From: Tissierellia bacterium
GTDB lineage: Bacteria > Bacillota > Clostridia > Tissierellales > Peptoniphilaceae
Reading direction: 5' to 3'
Assembly (NCBI GenBank): GCA_030527425.1
Contig: JAUNAV010000008.1
Span: 1 to 49,267, forward strand
Length of the DNA: 49,267 bases
Positions 17,948-25,663 of this stretch are shown in pieces. The notes below the pieces were generated by a model, which saw only the letters and a list, made by a program, of their open reading frames with translations, was not told the origin of the DNA and did no database searches. Made by a program: the position numbers and the translations under genes. The stretch's first letter is position 1, and the number at the start of each line of letters is the position of its first letter.

Positions 17948-19276
17948 TTACTCCTCTTCCTTCATTTCTTCTGTTATCTCCTTTTGAGATAAGCCTTGTT
18001 CTTCCTTATAATTAATTTTATCTAACTTTCTTGCAAATGGTAAATAGGTAAAAAAAGTTAATACTAAAATAAATGCCTGCAATAACATCGTTCGTATTCC
18101 ACCAATTAAAAATCCTGAAATTATAGGAGGAGTAGTCCAAGGAACTGTTATAGCGGTATACATAGGTGTTAAACCTGTATAAATAGCAAAATACTGAATA
18201 CATGCTGACAAAACTGGCGTTAAGATAAATGGTATAGCCATAAAAGGATTCATTACGATTGGTGTAGCAAATAGTATAGGTTCATTGATATTAAATAAAC
18301 CTGGAACTAAGGATAATTTTCCTAGATTTTTAAATTGTTCACTTTTTGCAAAAAATGTCATGTATACTAGTAATCCTATCGTTATACCTGCTCCCGTAAC
18401 AGTTATAAATTGATCTAAAAATTGTTGAGTAACAATTCTACCTCCATTAGCTACTGTCAATTCAACTCCCTTATCAACAAGTGCCTGATTGTGTAGATAA
18501 TTTGCTTGAAGTAAAGGCCCTAAAACTCCACCGACGATGGTACTTCCATGTATTCCAAACCACCACAAAAAGGGACCAAAAATTGCCATAAGCAACATTC
18601 CTGGAACTGAATTAATACCAGTCTCAAGTGGTGTTTGTAGTATTGTATAAATTAGATTCAAAAGATCAGTCCCTAATTTATCAAGAATCGTAAATATAAC
18701 TGTTGCTGCTGTAATAGCAAAAAATCCTGGGATTATCGCATTAAAAGAATTTGCAACACCTTCTGGAACCATTTCTGGTAGCTTTATTCTAATATTTTTT
18801 TTCATACAAGTGGCATAACAAAATCCCACTAATAAACCTACAATTATAGCTCCAACCATACCTTTTCCTGCAGTCCATTCTTTATTAATTACACCTGAGA
18901 TAATATTTTCAGGGTTATTAGGATCTATAACTTGATGTTTTTGAATTATAAAAAATACTGACATTGAAATAATACCGGCACCAATTCCTTCAAATCCCTC
19001 ATTTTTCACATAAGCATATCCAATGCATGTCGCTGCAGCAATAGAAATTATATTAAATGTGGACTCATAAGCTTGGTTTAGATATAATGCCGCTCCACTT
19101 TCTTTCATAAATTCAGTTACTGCATTTATAGGAAAGTTTGCAATTAATAGAAATAGCGAACCAACGATTGTTAGTGCCATTGTTGCAACTAATCCATCTC
19201 TAAGTGCCATAATAGGTTTAGAGTTTACAAACTTCATTATAACAGGTATTACATTTTGATTTATAAATTCTCCCAT
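17948..19276 (-). CDS. PTS lactose/cellobiose-family IIC component (celB type)
   Basis: Membrane channel that moves the sugar during phosphorylation. The 442-residue protein has about ten membrane helices. Signatures include FGPFLWWFGIHGSTIVGG and the GLFNINEPILFATPIVMNP block that lines the sugar site. The short acidic C-terminus is typical. IIB precedes it by nine bases and the GH1 gene follows. Cellobiose or another beta-glucoside is the likely substrate because the hydrolase next door is a 6-phospho-beta-glucosidase; chitobiose or lactose cannot be excluded. Confidence 0.93.
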   Translation of the reverse strand: MGEFINQNVIPVIMKFVNSKPIMALRDGLVATMALTIVGSLFLLIANFPINAVTEFMKESGAALYLNQAYESTFNIISIAAATCIGYAYVKNEGFEGIGAGIISMSVFFIIQKHQVIDPNNPENIISGVINKEWTAGKGMVGAIIVGLLVGFCYATCMKKNIRIKLPEMVPEGVANSFNAIIPGFFAITAATVIFTILDKLGTDLLNLIYTILQTPLETGINSVPGMLLMAIFGPFLWWFGIHGSTIVGGVLGPLLQANYLHNQALVDKGVELTVANGGRIVTQQFLDQFITVTGAGITIGLLVYMTFFAKSEQFKNLGKLSLVPGLFNINEPILFATPIVMNPFMAIPFILTPVLSACIQYFAIYTGLTPMYTAITVPWTTPPIISGFLIGGIRTMLLQAFILVLTFFTYLPFARKLDKINYKEEQGLSQKEITEEMKEEE

Positions 19277-19285
19277 ATTATTCTC

Positions 19286-19591
19286 CTATTTTTTACATAA
19301 TTCCAAAGCTCTATCCAACACTGCTTTACCATTCATCATACCATAGTCTTTCATAGGAATAACTTCAAGTGCTACATTGTATTTATCAGCCTCTTTTTGT
19401 GCTGCTTTTAATTGGAATTGTACCTGTGGCCCAAGAAATGCTACATCAGCTTCTTTAACTTTATCAGCTATTTGATCAAATTGATATGCATTTATCTGTG
19501 CATCTAAGCCTCTTTTTTCTGCTTCATCTCTCATCTTTTTAACTAACATTGAAGTACTCATTCCTGCGCTACAATATAATTGAATTATCAT
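19286..19591 (-). CDS. PTS lactose/cellobiose-family IIB component
   Basis: Small cytoplasmic phosphocarrier of 101 residues. The phosphorylated Cys is residue 7 in the opening QLYCSAGMSTSMLV, as in CelA/LicB. It takes phosphate from IIA and passes it to the sugar on IIC. IIA and IIB genes are separated by two bases, so they are cotranslated. Confidence 0.94.
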   Translation of the reverse strand: MIIQLYCSAGMSTSMLVKKMRDEAEKRGLDAQINAYQFDQIADKVKEADVAFLGPQVQFQLKAAQKEADKYNVALEVIPMKDYGMMNGKAVLDRALELCKK

Positions 19592-19593
19592 TT

Positions 19594-19914
19594 TTAATTC
19601 CTCCTAATTAATTCATATAAATTTATAAATTCCTTCGTATCCTCTATTGACATTGATGCCATTGTAAGATGATCTTGTGCGTGTACAAGAATTATATTTA
19701 CATCATTTTTTTCTCCACTAGCTTCTTTAGTAAGCATATCTGTTTGTATCTGATGACTTTTAATATACTCATCTTTAGCTTGCTTAAGTGCTTGTTTTGC
19801 CTGTTCAAATTTAGCTTCTCTTGCATATTTTCTAGCTTCCATAGCTAAAGACCTAGCTGTACCTGCTACTGTTATAATCTGAAAGGCCATTTCATAATCT
19901 TTTTCATCAACCAT
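19594..19914 (-). CDS. PTS lactose/cellobiose-family IIA component
   Basis: Helical phosphocarrier of 106 residues that accepts phosphate from HPr. His78 in LVHAQDHLTMA is the expected phosphorylation site, at the same position as in LacA/CelC proteins. The start lies eight bases inside the end of the regulator gene, so its translation may depend on ribosomes finishing that gene. Confidence 0.93.
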   Translation of the reverse strand: MVDEKDYEMAFQIITVAGTARSLAMEARKYAREAKFEQAKQALKQAKDEYIKSHQIQTDMLTKEASGEKNDVNIILVHAQDHLTMASMSIEDTKEFINLYELIRRN

Positions 19915-21289
19915 GTTTTATTACCTCCAAAAAAGTATTGAAATTTCTAGATTCAATGACTTTGGTTATTGAATCTTTTAGTGTTAAAAGCCTACCCATA
20001 GTAGAAAATAATTTTTCTAAATCTCTTGTTTCATCTTTTTTAATACAGAAAATTACAATCATCATAACTTTTTTCAAATCCCAAATAATTGGCTTTTCAA
20101 GTATTGCAACTGTTATAAATGATTCTTTGCTAACAGGTTTTAATGGATGAGGTATTGCTATAAGATTGTCAAATTCTGTTTTAGCAAGTTTCTCTCTTTT
20201 ATATATCTCCTCTAGTAAATTATCATCAACCTCCTTATTCTTTTTTATTATATTAACCATTTTTTCTAATGAATCTTTTTTATTTTTCGCTTTTAAATTA
20301 GGTATAAAAAGCTTTTTGTCAAAAAATTCATAGATATCGACATCATTTTTTGTTATTAGTTTTCTAATATTTTTAAGATCTTCACCCTTTAAAAAATTAC
20401 CTACTTCTATTATTGGTACATCTGTTTTATTACAAATTGGTACTGAAGTTATAATAAGATCATATTTGTTTAAGTTCATATCCTTTATATCCATGGAATT
20501 TGTCAAATTTAAAGATTTAATGTAATCTCCAAACTCCTTTTCAAAAGAATATTTCATTAGATTAGCCGTTGCTTTTCCACTACCACATACTATTAAAATA
20601 TTTTTTTTATATTTTTTTGTTTTATATTTATCAATACTTACCATAAAGTGGATCGCTAAATATCCTATTTCATCTTCAGCTAGATTAATATCATATTTCT
20701 TATTTATCACCTCACTTGCAATTACCGCTGCTTGATATGCTGTAAAATGTTCTTTAACTTCTTTTAAGATCGGATTTTTTAATATCAAATCATAATTTAT
20801 TCTGTCAAGTAAAGGCATGATATGAAGGCCTAAATTGATTCTTAAATCTAAATCTTCAGATAAATTCAAATTAAGCTTTTTGTCTATTGTATTTATCATT
20901 TCTACTACAAGTCTATCTGCGTTTTTGGATATATTAGATTTATTATAAGAGAGGCTTCTTTTAGCCAATAAATGTATGGCTATATATGCTATTTCATCAT
21001 ATGAGAATTTCATATTAAAGAATTTTGAAATCTCATCGGCAATATCTTTTGATATTTTAAATGCTCTTATCTGTTTTAGTGATATCTTATCTTTTGCTCC
21101 TATTACAATCTTTTCATCATTTTTAATTCTCAAAATCAAGACATACAAATGAATTAATAAATTATCAAATGATAAATCAGAAATATTATAATTATAAGTG
21201 CTAAAAATATGTTTACAGATAGTCGATAATATATCAATATCACTATTAAACTTGTAAAAATTAGAATTATTAAATTCTAAATCACTCAA
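19907..21289 (-). pseudogene. licR: LicR-like PTS regulator, C-terminal part (PRD1-PRD2-EIIB-EIIA), separated from its HTH by a frameshift
   Basis: This part holds two PTS regulation domains (PRD1 with IAYIAIHLLAKRS, PRD2 with IGYLAIHFMVSIDKY). An EIIB-like domain follows (ILIVCGSGKATANLM, with the Cys kept), then a fructose-type EIIA domain (LIAIPHPLKP, with the active His). A TTG at 21289 could start it weakly. The frame stays open upstream and encodes PYKGLKLIGDEFKKRLCI, a normal linker that joins it to the N-terminal part at 21370-21795. Together they make a full BglG/LicR activator missing one base at an A6 tract. Such proteins activate a neighbouring beta-glucoside PTS operon when sugar drains their phosphate. 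Both parts look well preserved, so the break is recent, programmed, or a sequencing error. Confidence 0.85.
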
Positions 21290-21369
21290 TAGCTCATTTT
21301 TTATGCACAGTCTTTTTTTGAATTCATCACCGATAAGCTTTAAACCCTTGTATGGTTTTGAACATAGCT

Positions 21370-21795
21370 TTAGATCGTATTTTTTAGAATCCTTCTGACT
21401 TCTTTAATATCATTTTGTATCTGAGATCTTGAAACTATAAGCTCATCTGCTAAGTCTTCACTTTTTAGATACTTATTAGTCAATAGAAATTGAGATAAGA
21501 GTCTTTCTATTCTATTTTCATTGCTATTAATGTCATCTTCAAATGAATACTTGACCCAATCATTTTTTAAAAAGAATGAGAATTTAGTATCATCTGTGAC
21601 TGCAAATTTATATCCTTTACCTCTTTTAGAAATTATTCTAGCGCCATTTTTCAACAAAATTTCATTTAGATCTTTAATATCTTTTTGTATGGTCTTATCG
21701 CTAACTTCTATGGCATCAGATAATTTTTTTGAGCTATAATATTTATGATCTTTTGTTAAACAATCAAAAATTTTCTTAATTCTAGTCTCTATCAT
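21370..21795 (-). pseudogene. licR: LicR-like PTS regulator, N-terminal part (two HTH domains)
   Basis: 141 residues with an N-terminal HTH_11-type helix-turn-helix (SSKKLSDAIEVSDKTIQKDI), then the wing (SKRGKGYKF), and a second Mga-like HTH (SEDLADELIVSRSQIQNDI). Reading frame ends at a TAA (21372-21370) right after RRILKNTI. One extra A in the A6 tract at 21385-21380 would read RRILKKYDLKL and continue into the PRD part. By itself this piece could bind DNA but would lack sugar control. It has a ribosome binding site (AGGTGAAG) and a consensus-grade promoter. Confidence 0.85.
21379..21385 (-). other. Frameshift site in the LicR-like gene: slippery heptamer A AAA AAT
   Basis: In the frame of the N-terminal part the bases read cta-aaa-aat. 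The last A of the Leu codon plus AAA and AAT make a heptamer of the X XXY YYZ type, exactly where a shift of -1 joins the two parts. The stop codon follows three codons later. A missing base in the A run would look identical, so the sequence cannot tell programmed shifting from mutation or base-calling error. Confidence 0.7.
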
Positions 21796-21816
21796 ATCTT
21801 CACCTAACCTATCTTA

Positions 21817-21845
21817 ATAGTAAATGAAAATGTTTTTGATGTCAA
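21817..21845 (-). promoter_or_regulatory. Promoter of the LicR-PTS-GH1 operon with a cre-like spacer
   Basis: TTGACA (21845-21840), a 17-bp spacer and TACTAT (21822-21817) sit on the minus strand. The spacer is occupied by ATGAAAATGTTTTTG (plus strand, 21824-21838), which resembles a CcpA cre box with two or three mismatches. A repressor there would block polymerase, which fits glucose repression of a beta-glucoside operon. The promoter call is strong; the cre call is tentative. Confidence 0.7.
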
Positions 21846-21885
21846 GACAAAATTTTTACTTAATGCTAAGGAAATTTACTGGTAT

Positions 21886-21915
21886 GAAAAAAAGAGCTTT
21901 GTGTACACAAAGCTC
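21886..21915 (-). terminator. Terminator of the purine cluster (after xanthine dehydrogenase)
   Basis: A perfect 11-bp inverted repeat, GAGCTTTGTGT with ACACAAAGCTC (21894-21915), is followed on the minus strand by seven or more T. It ends the long purine operon. Confidence 0.9.
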
Positions 21916-21928
21916 CTAATTTAAATAA

Positions 21929-24670
21929 TTATTTATCTTCATCTCCTGCCGCTTCTTCTTTTGAAAGTTTTAAATCGTCTTTCTTTCCTTCATCTGCAAG
22001 AGTTTTATTAACTTTATCGATCATTTTTTCTGTCAATTCACGTAGTCTTTTATTACTTTCTTCTACAGTTTCATCTTTTATATCCTTAATTTTTTTAGCA
22101 TATGGAGTTTCTCTAAGTGGCATTTCTAGTCTGAATTTACCATCTTCTTTATAATATGCTGTTGCTACTGCAGGCGCTGTAGGTATTGAAGATATTTCTC
22201 CTATTCCTTTAGAACCTAAAGCAAAATCAAGATACTCATTTTTCTCCACTGTTATTGCATGAATATCTGGCACATCAGCTGCTTTCATTAGACCAAGTGT
22301 ACCATATTTAAATGCAATCTTAGAATCTTTTAATTTATAATTTTCTGTCAAAGTGTATCCAAGGCTCATAGTAACTCCACCTTCAATTTGTCCTTCAATT
22401 GCTATTGGATTTACTATCTTGCCTGAATCATGTGAAGCATAGACTTCTTTAAGTCTCTTAGTTTCAGGATCAATGACTGCTAAATGAGTTGCAAAACCAT
22501 ATGCAACGTGGCTTTTTGGATTTTCTTTATCATTCATCAATGGATCTGTCTCATCAAAGAATTCGTATGAATACTCCCATCCTTCAAGTTCTTCTAAAGA
22601 TTTACCACCATCTAGTTCATCTTTTAATGCTTGTGCGCATGCTCTTATTGCTTCACCTGATATAAGAGTTTGTCTTGAGCCTGAAGTTGTACCTGAATCT
22701 GGCGCAAATTCACTTGATGCAAATTTGTATTCAACTTTATCTTTTCCAAGTCCTGTTACCTCACATGCAATTTGAGTAAAGATTGTAGCTGAACCTTGTC
22801 CTATATCGCTTGCTGCTGAGTACATTTCAACTTTTCCATCTTTTACTACAAACTTCGCACGACCTTTATCAGGTAGTCCTACACCTACTCCTGAGTTTTT
22901 CATTGCACATGCTATTCCAACATGGTCTTTGTTTTCTTCAAATATATCTTTAACTGATTCAAGAGTTTCTCTTAATGCAGTTGATCTGTCAGCAATCTGT
23001 CCATTTGGTAATACTTTTCCTGGAACAATTGCATTTTTATATCTTATCTCCCATGGAGAAATTCCTACCTTTTCAGCAAGTAAAGTGATGAGTGATTCTA
23101 CTGCAAAGTTTGATTGACAAACACCAAATCCTCTAAACGCTCCTGCTGGTGGATTGTTTGTGTAGTATCCATATCCTCTAATGTCTGTATTTTGATAAGT
23201 ATATGGTCCTACAGCATGAGTACAAGCTCTTTCCAATACTGGTCCACAAAGTGATGCATAAGCACCAGTATCAAAGAAAATATCACAATCAAGTGCTGTT
23301 AACATTCCTTCTTCATCGCATCCTAAAGTGAATTTACCAATCATTAAATGTCTTTTTGGATGGAATGCCAGTGATTCATCTCTTGAAAATACCATCTTTA
23401 CAGGTTTTTTCAATTGGTAAGCTGCAAGTGCTACAAGATGTTGTGCTGATACATCTTCTTTTCCACCAAAACCGCCTCCGATTGTCATATTTTGAATGAC
23501 AATTTGTTCTGGTTCAAGTACACCTTTAAACATATGAGCAAGCTCTGCTCTAGTATCATAGATTCCTTGGTCTGTTGAATATACTTTTACACCATCTTTA
23601 TATGGTTCAGCTAGAGCTGCTTCTGGTTCTAGGAATGCATGTTCTGAAAATGGAGTTTTGAATACATCTGTAACAGTGTATGCAGAATTTTCTAAAGCTT
23701 TTTTTAAATCTCCACGGGTTATATGTCTTGATTGACATAAATTACCGCCTGAATGAACTTTAGGAGCATCATCTTGCATTGCTTCCCATATATCTCTTAC
23801 AGGTTCTTCTTCTTCATATGTTATTTCAACAAGTTTTTTACCTTCTTCAAGTGCCTCTTTGCTCTCTGCCACTACCATGCATATTGCATCTCCTGCACTT
23901 CTTGCATAGTCACCTTCAGCTATAAATACATCCCAATCTTGTTGAATATGTCCAACTTTATTATTATAAACATCTTCTGCAGTAAATACTTTTACAACGC
24001 CTTCTAATTCTTCTGCTTTTGATTTGTCAATTTTTACAATTTTAGCTCTAGGATATTTACTTCTAATAGCTGATGCATAAAGCATGCCTTCAACTTCCAT
24101 ATCATCGACGTATACTGATTTACCCAATGCTTTATCAATTGCATCGACTTTAATCATATTTTCGCCGACATTCTTTTCTGGATCTTCTTTTATATCCTCT
24201 TCGCCTCTTAAAATTTTTGCAGCTAATAAAATAGCTTCTTCAATTTTTTTGTATCCCGTACATCTACAGATATTACCTTTAATAGCTTTTTTCACATCAT
24301 CTATAGATGGATTTGGATTTGAATCAATTAATGCCTTTGCACACATTATCATACCAGGAGTACAAAAACCACATTGTACAGCACCGGCTCTTGCAAAAGC
24401 ATATGAATATACTTTTTGCTCATTATCACTTAACCCTTCGATAGTGATAATTTTTTTGCCTTCTAATTTTTTAAGTCTTTGTACGCATGCTTTAACAGCT
24501 TTACCATCGATAATTAAAGTACATGTACCACAAGCTCCTTGTGAACAACCATCTTTAACCGAATGTATGTGTAAATCATCGCGTAAAAATCTTAGAAGAG
24601 TTTTATCTTCTGATGTATAATCTTTTCCATTTATATTAACAGTATAAGTTTGTTTATTTTCTTGAGTCAT
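21929..24670 (-). CDS. xdhD: Selenium-dependent xanthine dehydrogenase (fused iron-sulfur and molybdenum subunits)
   Basis: Molybdenum hydroxylase expected to oxidise or reduce purines such as hypoxanthine, xanthine or urate. The 913-residue chain starts with a plant-type [2Fe-2S] domain (Cys42, 47, 50, 62) and the second [2Fe-2S] domain (Cys100, 103, 135, 137 in CRCTG). The large molybdopterin-cytosine-dinucleotide domain follows, with GGGFGGKED, FRGFGVCQSN and GQGSATIFTQIA. No FAD domain is fused. A charged tail of about 45 residues (ending EEAAGDEDK) follows the catalytic fold. I start it at 24670, where AAAGG lies seven bases upstream; the ATG at 24685 has no site. It overlaps xdhC by 17 bases. 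Selenium dependence is inferred from yqeB/yqeC and the family, not from selenocysteine. Confidence 0.92.
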   Translation of the reverse strand: MTQENKQTYTVNINGKDYTSEDKTLLRFLRDDLHIHSVKDGCSQGACGTCTLIIDGKAVKACVQRLKKLEGKKIITIEGLSDNEQKVYSYAFARAGAVQCGFCTPGMIMCAKALIDSNPNPSIDDVKKAIKGNICRCTGYKKIEEAILLAAKILRGEEDIKEDPEKNVGENMIKVDAIDKALGKSVYVDDMEVEGMLYASAIRSKYPRAKIVKIDKSKAEELEGVVKVFTAEDVYNNKVGHIQQDWDVFIAEGDYARSAGDAICMVVAESKEALEEGKKLVEITYEEEEPVRDIWEAMQDDAPKVHSGGNLCQSRHITRGDLKKALENSAYTVTDVFKTPFSEHAFLEPEAALAEPYKDGVKVYSTDQGIYDTRAELAHMFKGVLEPEQIVIQNMTIGGGFGGKEDVSAQHLVALAAYQLKKPVKMVFSRDESLAFHPKRHLMIGKFTLGCDEEGMLTALDCDIFFDTGAYASLCGPVLERACTHAVGPYTYQNTDIRGYGYYTNNPPAGAFRGFGVCQSNFAVESLITLLAEKVGISPWEIRYKNAIVPGKVLPNGQIADRSTALRETLESVKDIFEENKDHVGIACAMKNSGVGVGLPDKGRAKFVVKDGKVEMYSAASDIGQGSATIFTQIACEVTGLGKDKVEYKFASSEFAPDSGTTSGSRQTLISGEAIRACAQALKDELDGGKSLEELEGWEYSYEFFDETDPLMNDKENPKSHVAYGFATHLAVIDPETKRLKEVYASHDSGKIVNPIAIEGQIEGGVTMSLGYTLTENYKLKDSKIAFKYGTLGLMKAADVPDIHAITVEKNEYLDFALGSKGIGEISSIPTAPAVATAYYKEDGKFRLEMPLRETPYAKKIKDIKDETVEESNKRLRELTEKMIDKVNKTLADEGKKDDLKLSKEEAAGDEDK

Positions 24671-25610
24671 TTTCTTGCCTTTCATTTTTTAACTTTATCA
24701 TTTGTGCCAATACACTTACCGCTATTTCTTCTGGTGTTTCTGATGAAATCTCAATTCCAACAGGAACATATAAATTTGATAAATCATATCCCTCATTTAA
24801 TAAATTTTCTTTCATAGTTGTAGCTTTTCTCTTAGATCCCATACAACCTATATATTTAACATTTGAATTTTCTAGAATGTATTTAGCGCATATATCATCA
24901 AATTTATGGCCTCTTGTAACCAATAGACAAAAGTCATTATCTGAAATATCGACATCTAGTTTTAAAAAATCTACTTTTTTTAAGATAACTTCATCATCAA
25001 ATCTACTTTTATCTAAAAACTCATCCCTATCATCCATAACTATTGTGTCAAAGCCACAAAAATTCGTTAGATGCGCTAGAGCCTTTGATACATGACCTGC
25101 TCCAAATATTAATACTTTAGAGCTTGTCTGAATATTATGAATGAAATATCTTTCTTCTATAAAAGTATTTTTCTTTAAATTTTCAAATTTACTTGTTTCT
25201 GTCGACAAGATTAAATCATGAGTTTTTGTATCATATATTATTGATATATCTTTGTCTACATTTCTTTGTTCATTAAATTTCTCTACTATTTCTAGATCAT
25301 TTTTATCAAATATCCTAATGTATACATAATTTTCACCGCCGCAAATCATCCCCAAATCGCCAGCTTTTTTATTATCTATAGAATAATAATTTAATCTAGA
25401 TTCATTTTCTATCAAAAGTTTTCTTGCATCTTTAATTATTCTAAATTCTTCTTTTCCGCCACTAATTGTGCCATAAGAAGAATTCTCATCTATTAACATA
25501 TAAGCCCCTTCACTTCTTGGTGAAGAACCATGTTTTTTAACGATGACTGCAAGTGCAATTTTCTTATCTTGTTTTAAAAATTCTTGCAATTTTTCGAATT
25601 GTTTTTTCAA
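24654..25610 (-). CDS. xdhC: XdhC/CoxI-family hydroxylase maturation protein
   Basis: Binds the molybdenum cofactor and helps load its sulfido or selenido ligand into xanthine dehydrogenase. The N-terminal XdhC_CoxI segment is AVIVKKHGSSPRSEGAYM. A Rossmann-type C-terminal half follows, with LIFGAGHVSKALAHLTNFCG and GCMGSKRKA. The TTG at 25610 is preceded at six bases by GGAGG and gives 318 residues; an upstream reading to 25631 has no site and runs into the hairpin. The stop overlaps the dehydrogenase start, so enzyme and chaperone are made together. Confidence 0.9.
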   Translation of the reverse strand: MKKQFEKLQEFLKQDKKIALAVIVKKHGSSPRSEGAYMLIDENSSYGTISGGKEEFRIIKDARKLLIENESRLNYYSIDNKKAGDLGMICGGENYVYIRIFDKNDLEIVEKFNEQRNVDKDISIIYDTKTHDLILSTETSKFENLKKNTFIEERYFIHNIQTSSKVLIFGAGHVSKALAHLTNFCGFDTIVMDDRDEFLDKSRFDDEVILKKVDFLKLDVDISDNDFCLLVTRGHKFDDICAKYILENSNVKYIGCMGSKRKATTMKENLLNEGYDLSNLYVPVGIEISSETPEEIAVSVLAQMIKLKNERQENDSRK

Positions 25611-25629
25611 AATATACCTCCAAATATGC

Positions 25630-25660
25630 AAATTGGGATTGTATTAAACAACCCCAATTT
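25630..25660. other. Intercistronic hairpin between NCS2 permease and xdhC
   Basis: AAATTGGGGTTGT - TTAAT - ACAATCCCAATTT on the minus strand forms a 13-bp stem with one G.U pair. There is no T run behind it in the operon direction; the next bases are GCATATTTGGAGG, the xdhC ribosome binding site. It looks more like an RNA processing or stability element than a full terminator. The plus-strand reading has a moderate T run. Confidence 0.65.
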
Positions 25661-25663
25661 TTA

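Noticed and set aside
18018..18203. Small 61-codon frame on the minus strand inside the PTS IIC gene
   Set aside because: It is another frame of the IIC coding sequence, rich in Tyr/Asn, with no ribosome site.
21290..21369. Two separate regulators instead of one split gene
   Set aside because: The bases between them translate in one frame to PYKGLKLIGDEFKKRLCI, the normal linker of LicR/BglG activators, and only one A is lacking to join them.
21929..24670. Selenocysteine codon in the dehydrogenase or other cluster genes
   Set aside because: No in-frame TGA with continuing similarity was seen. Selenium in this enzyme class is a labile cofactor ligand, not selenocysteine.
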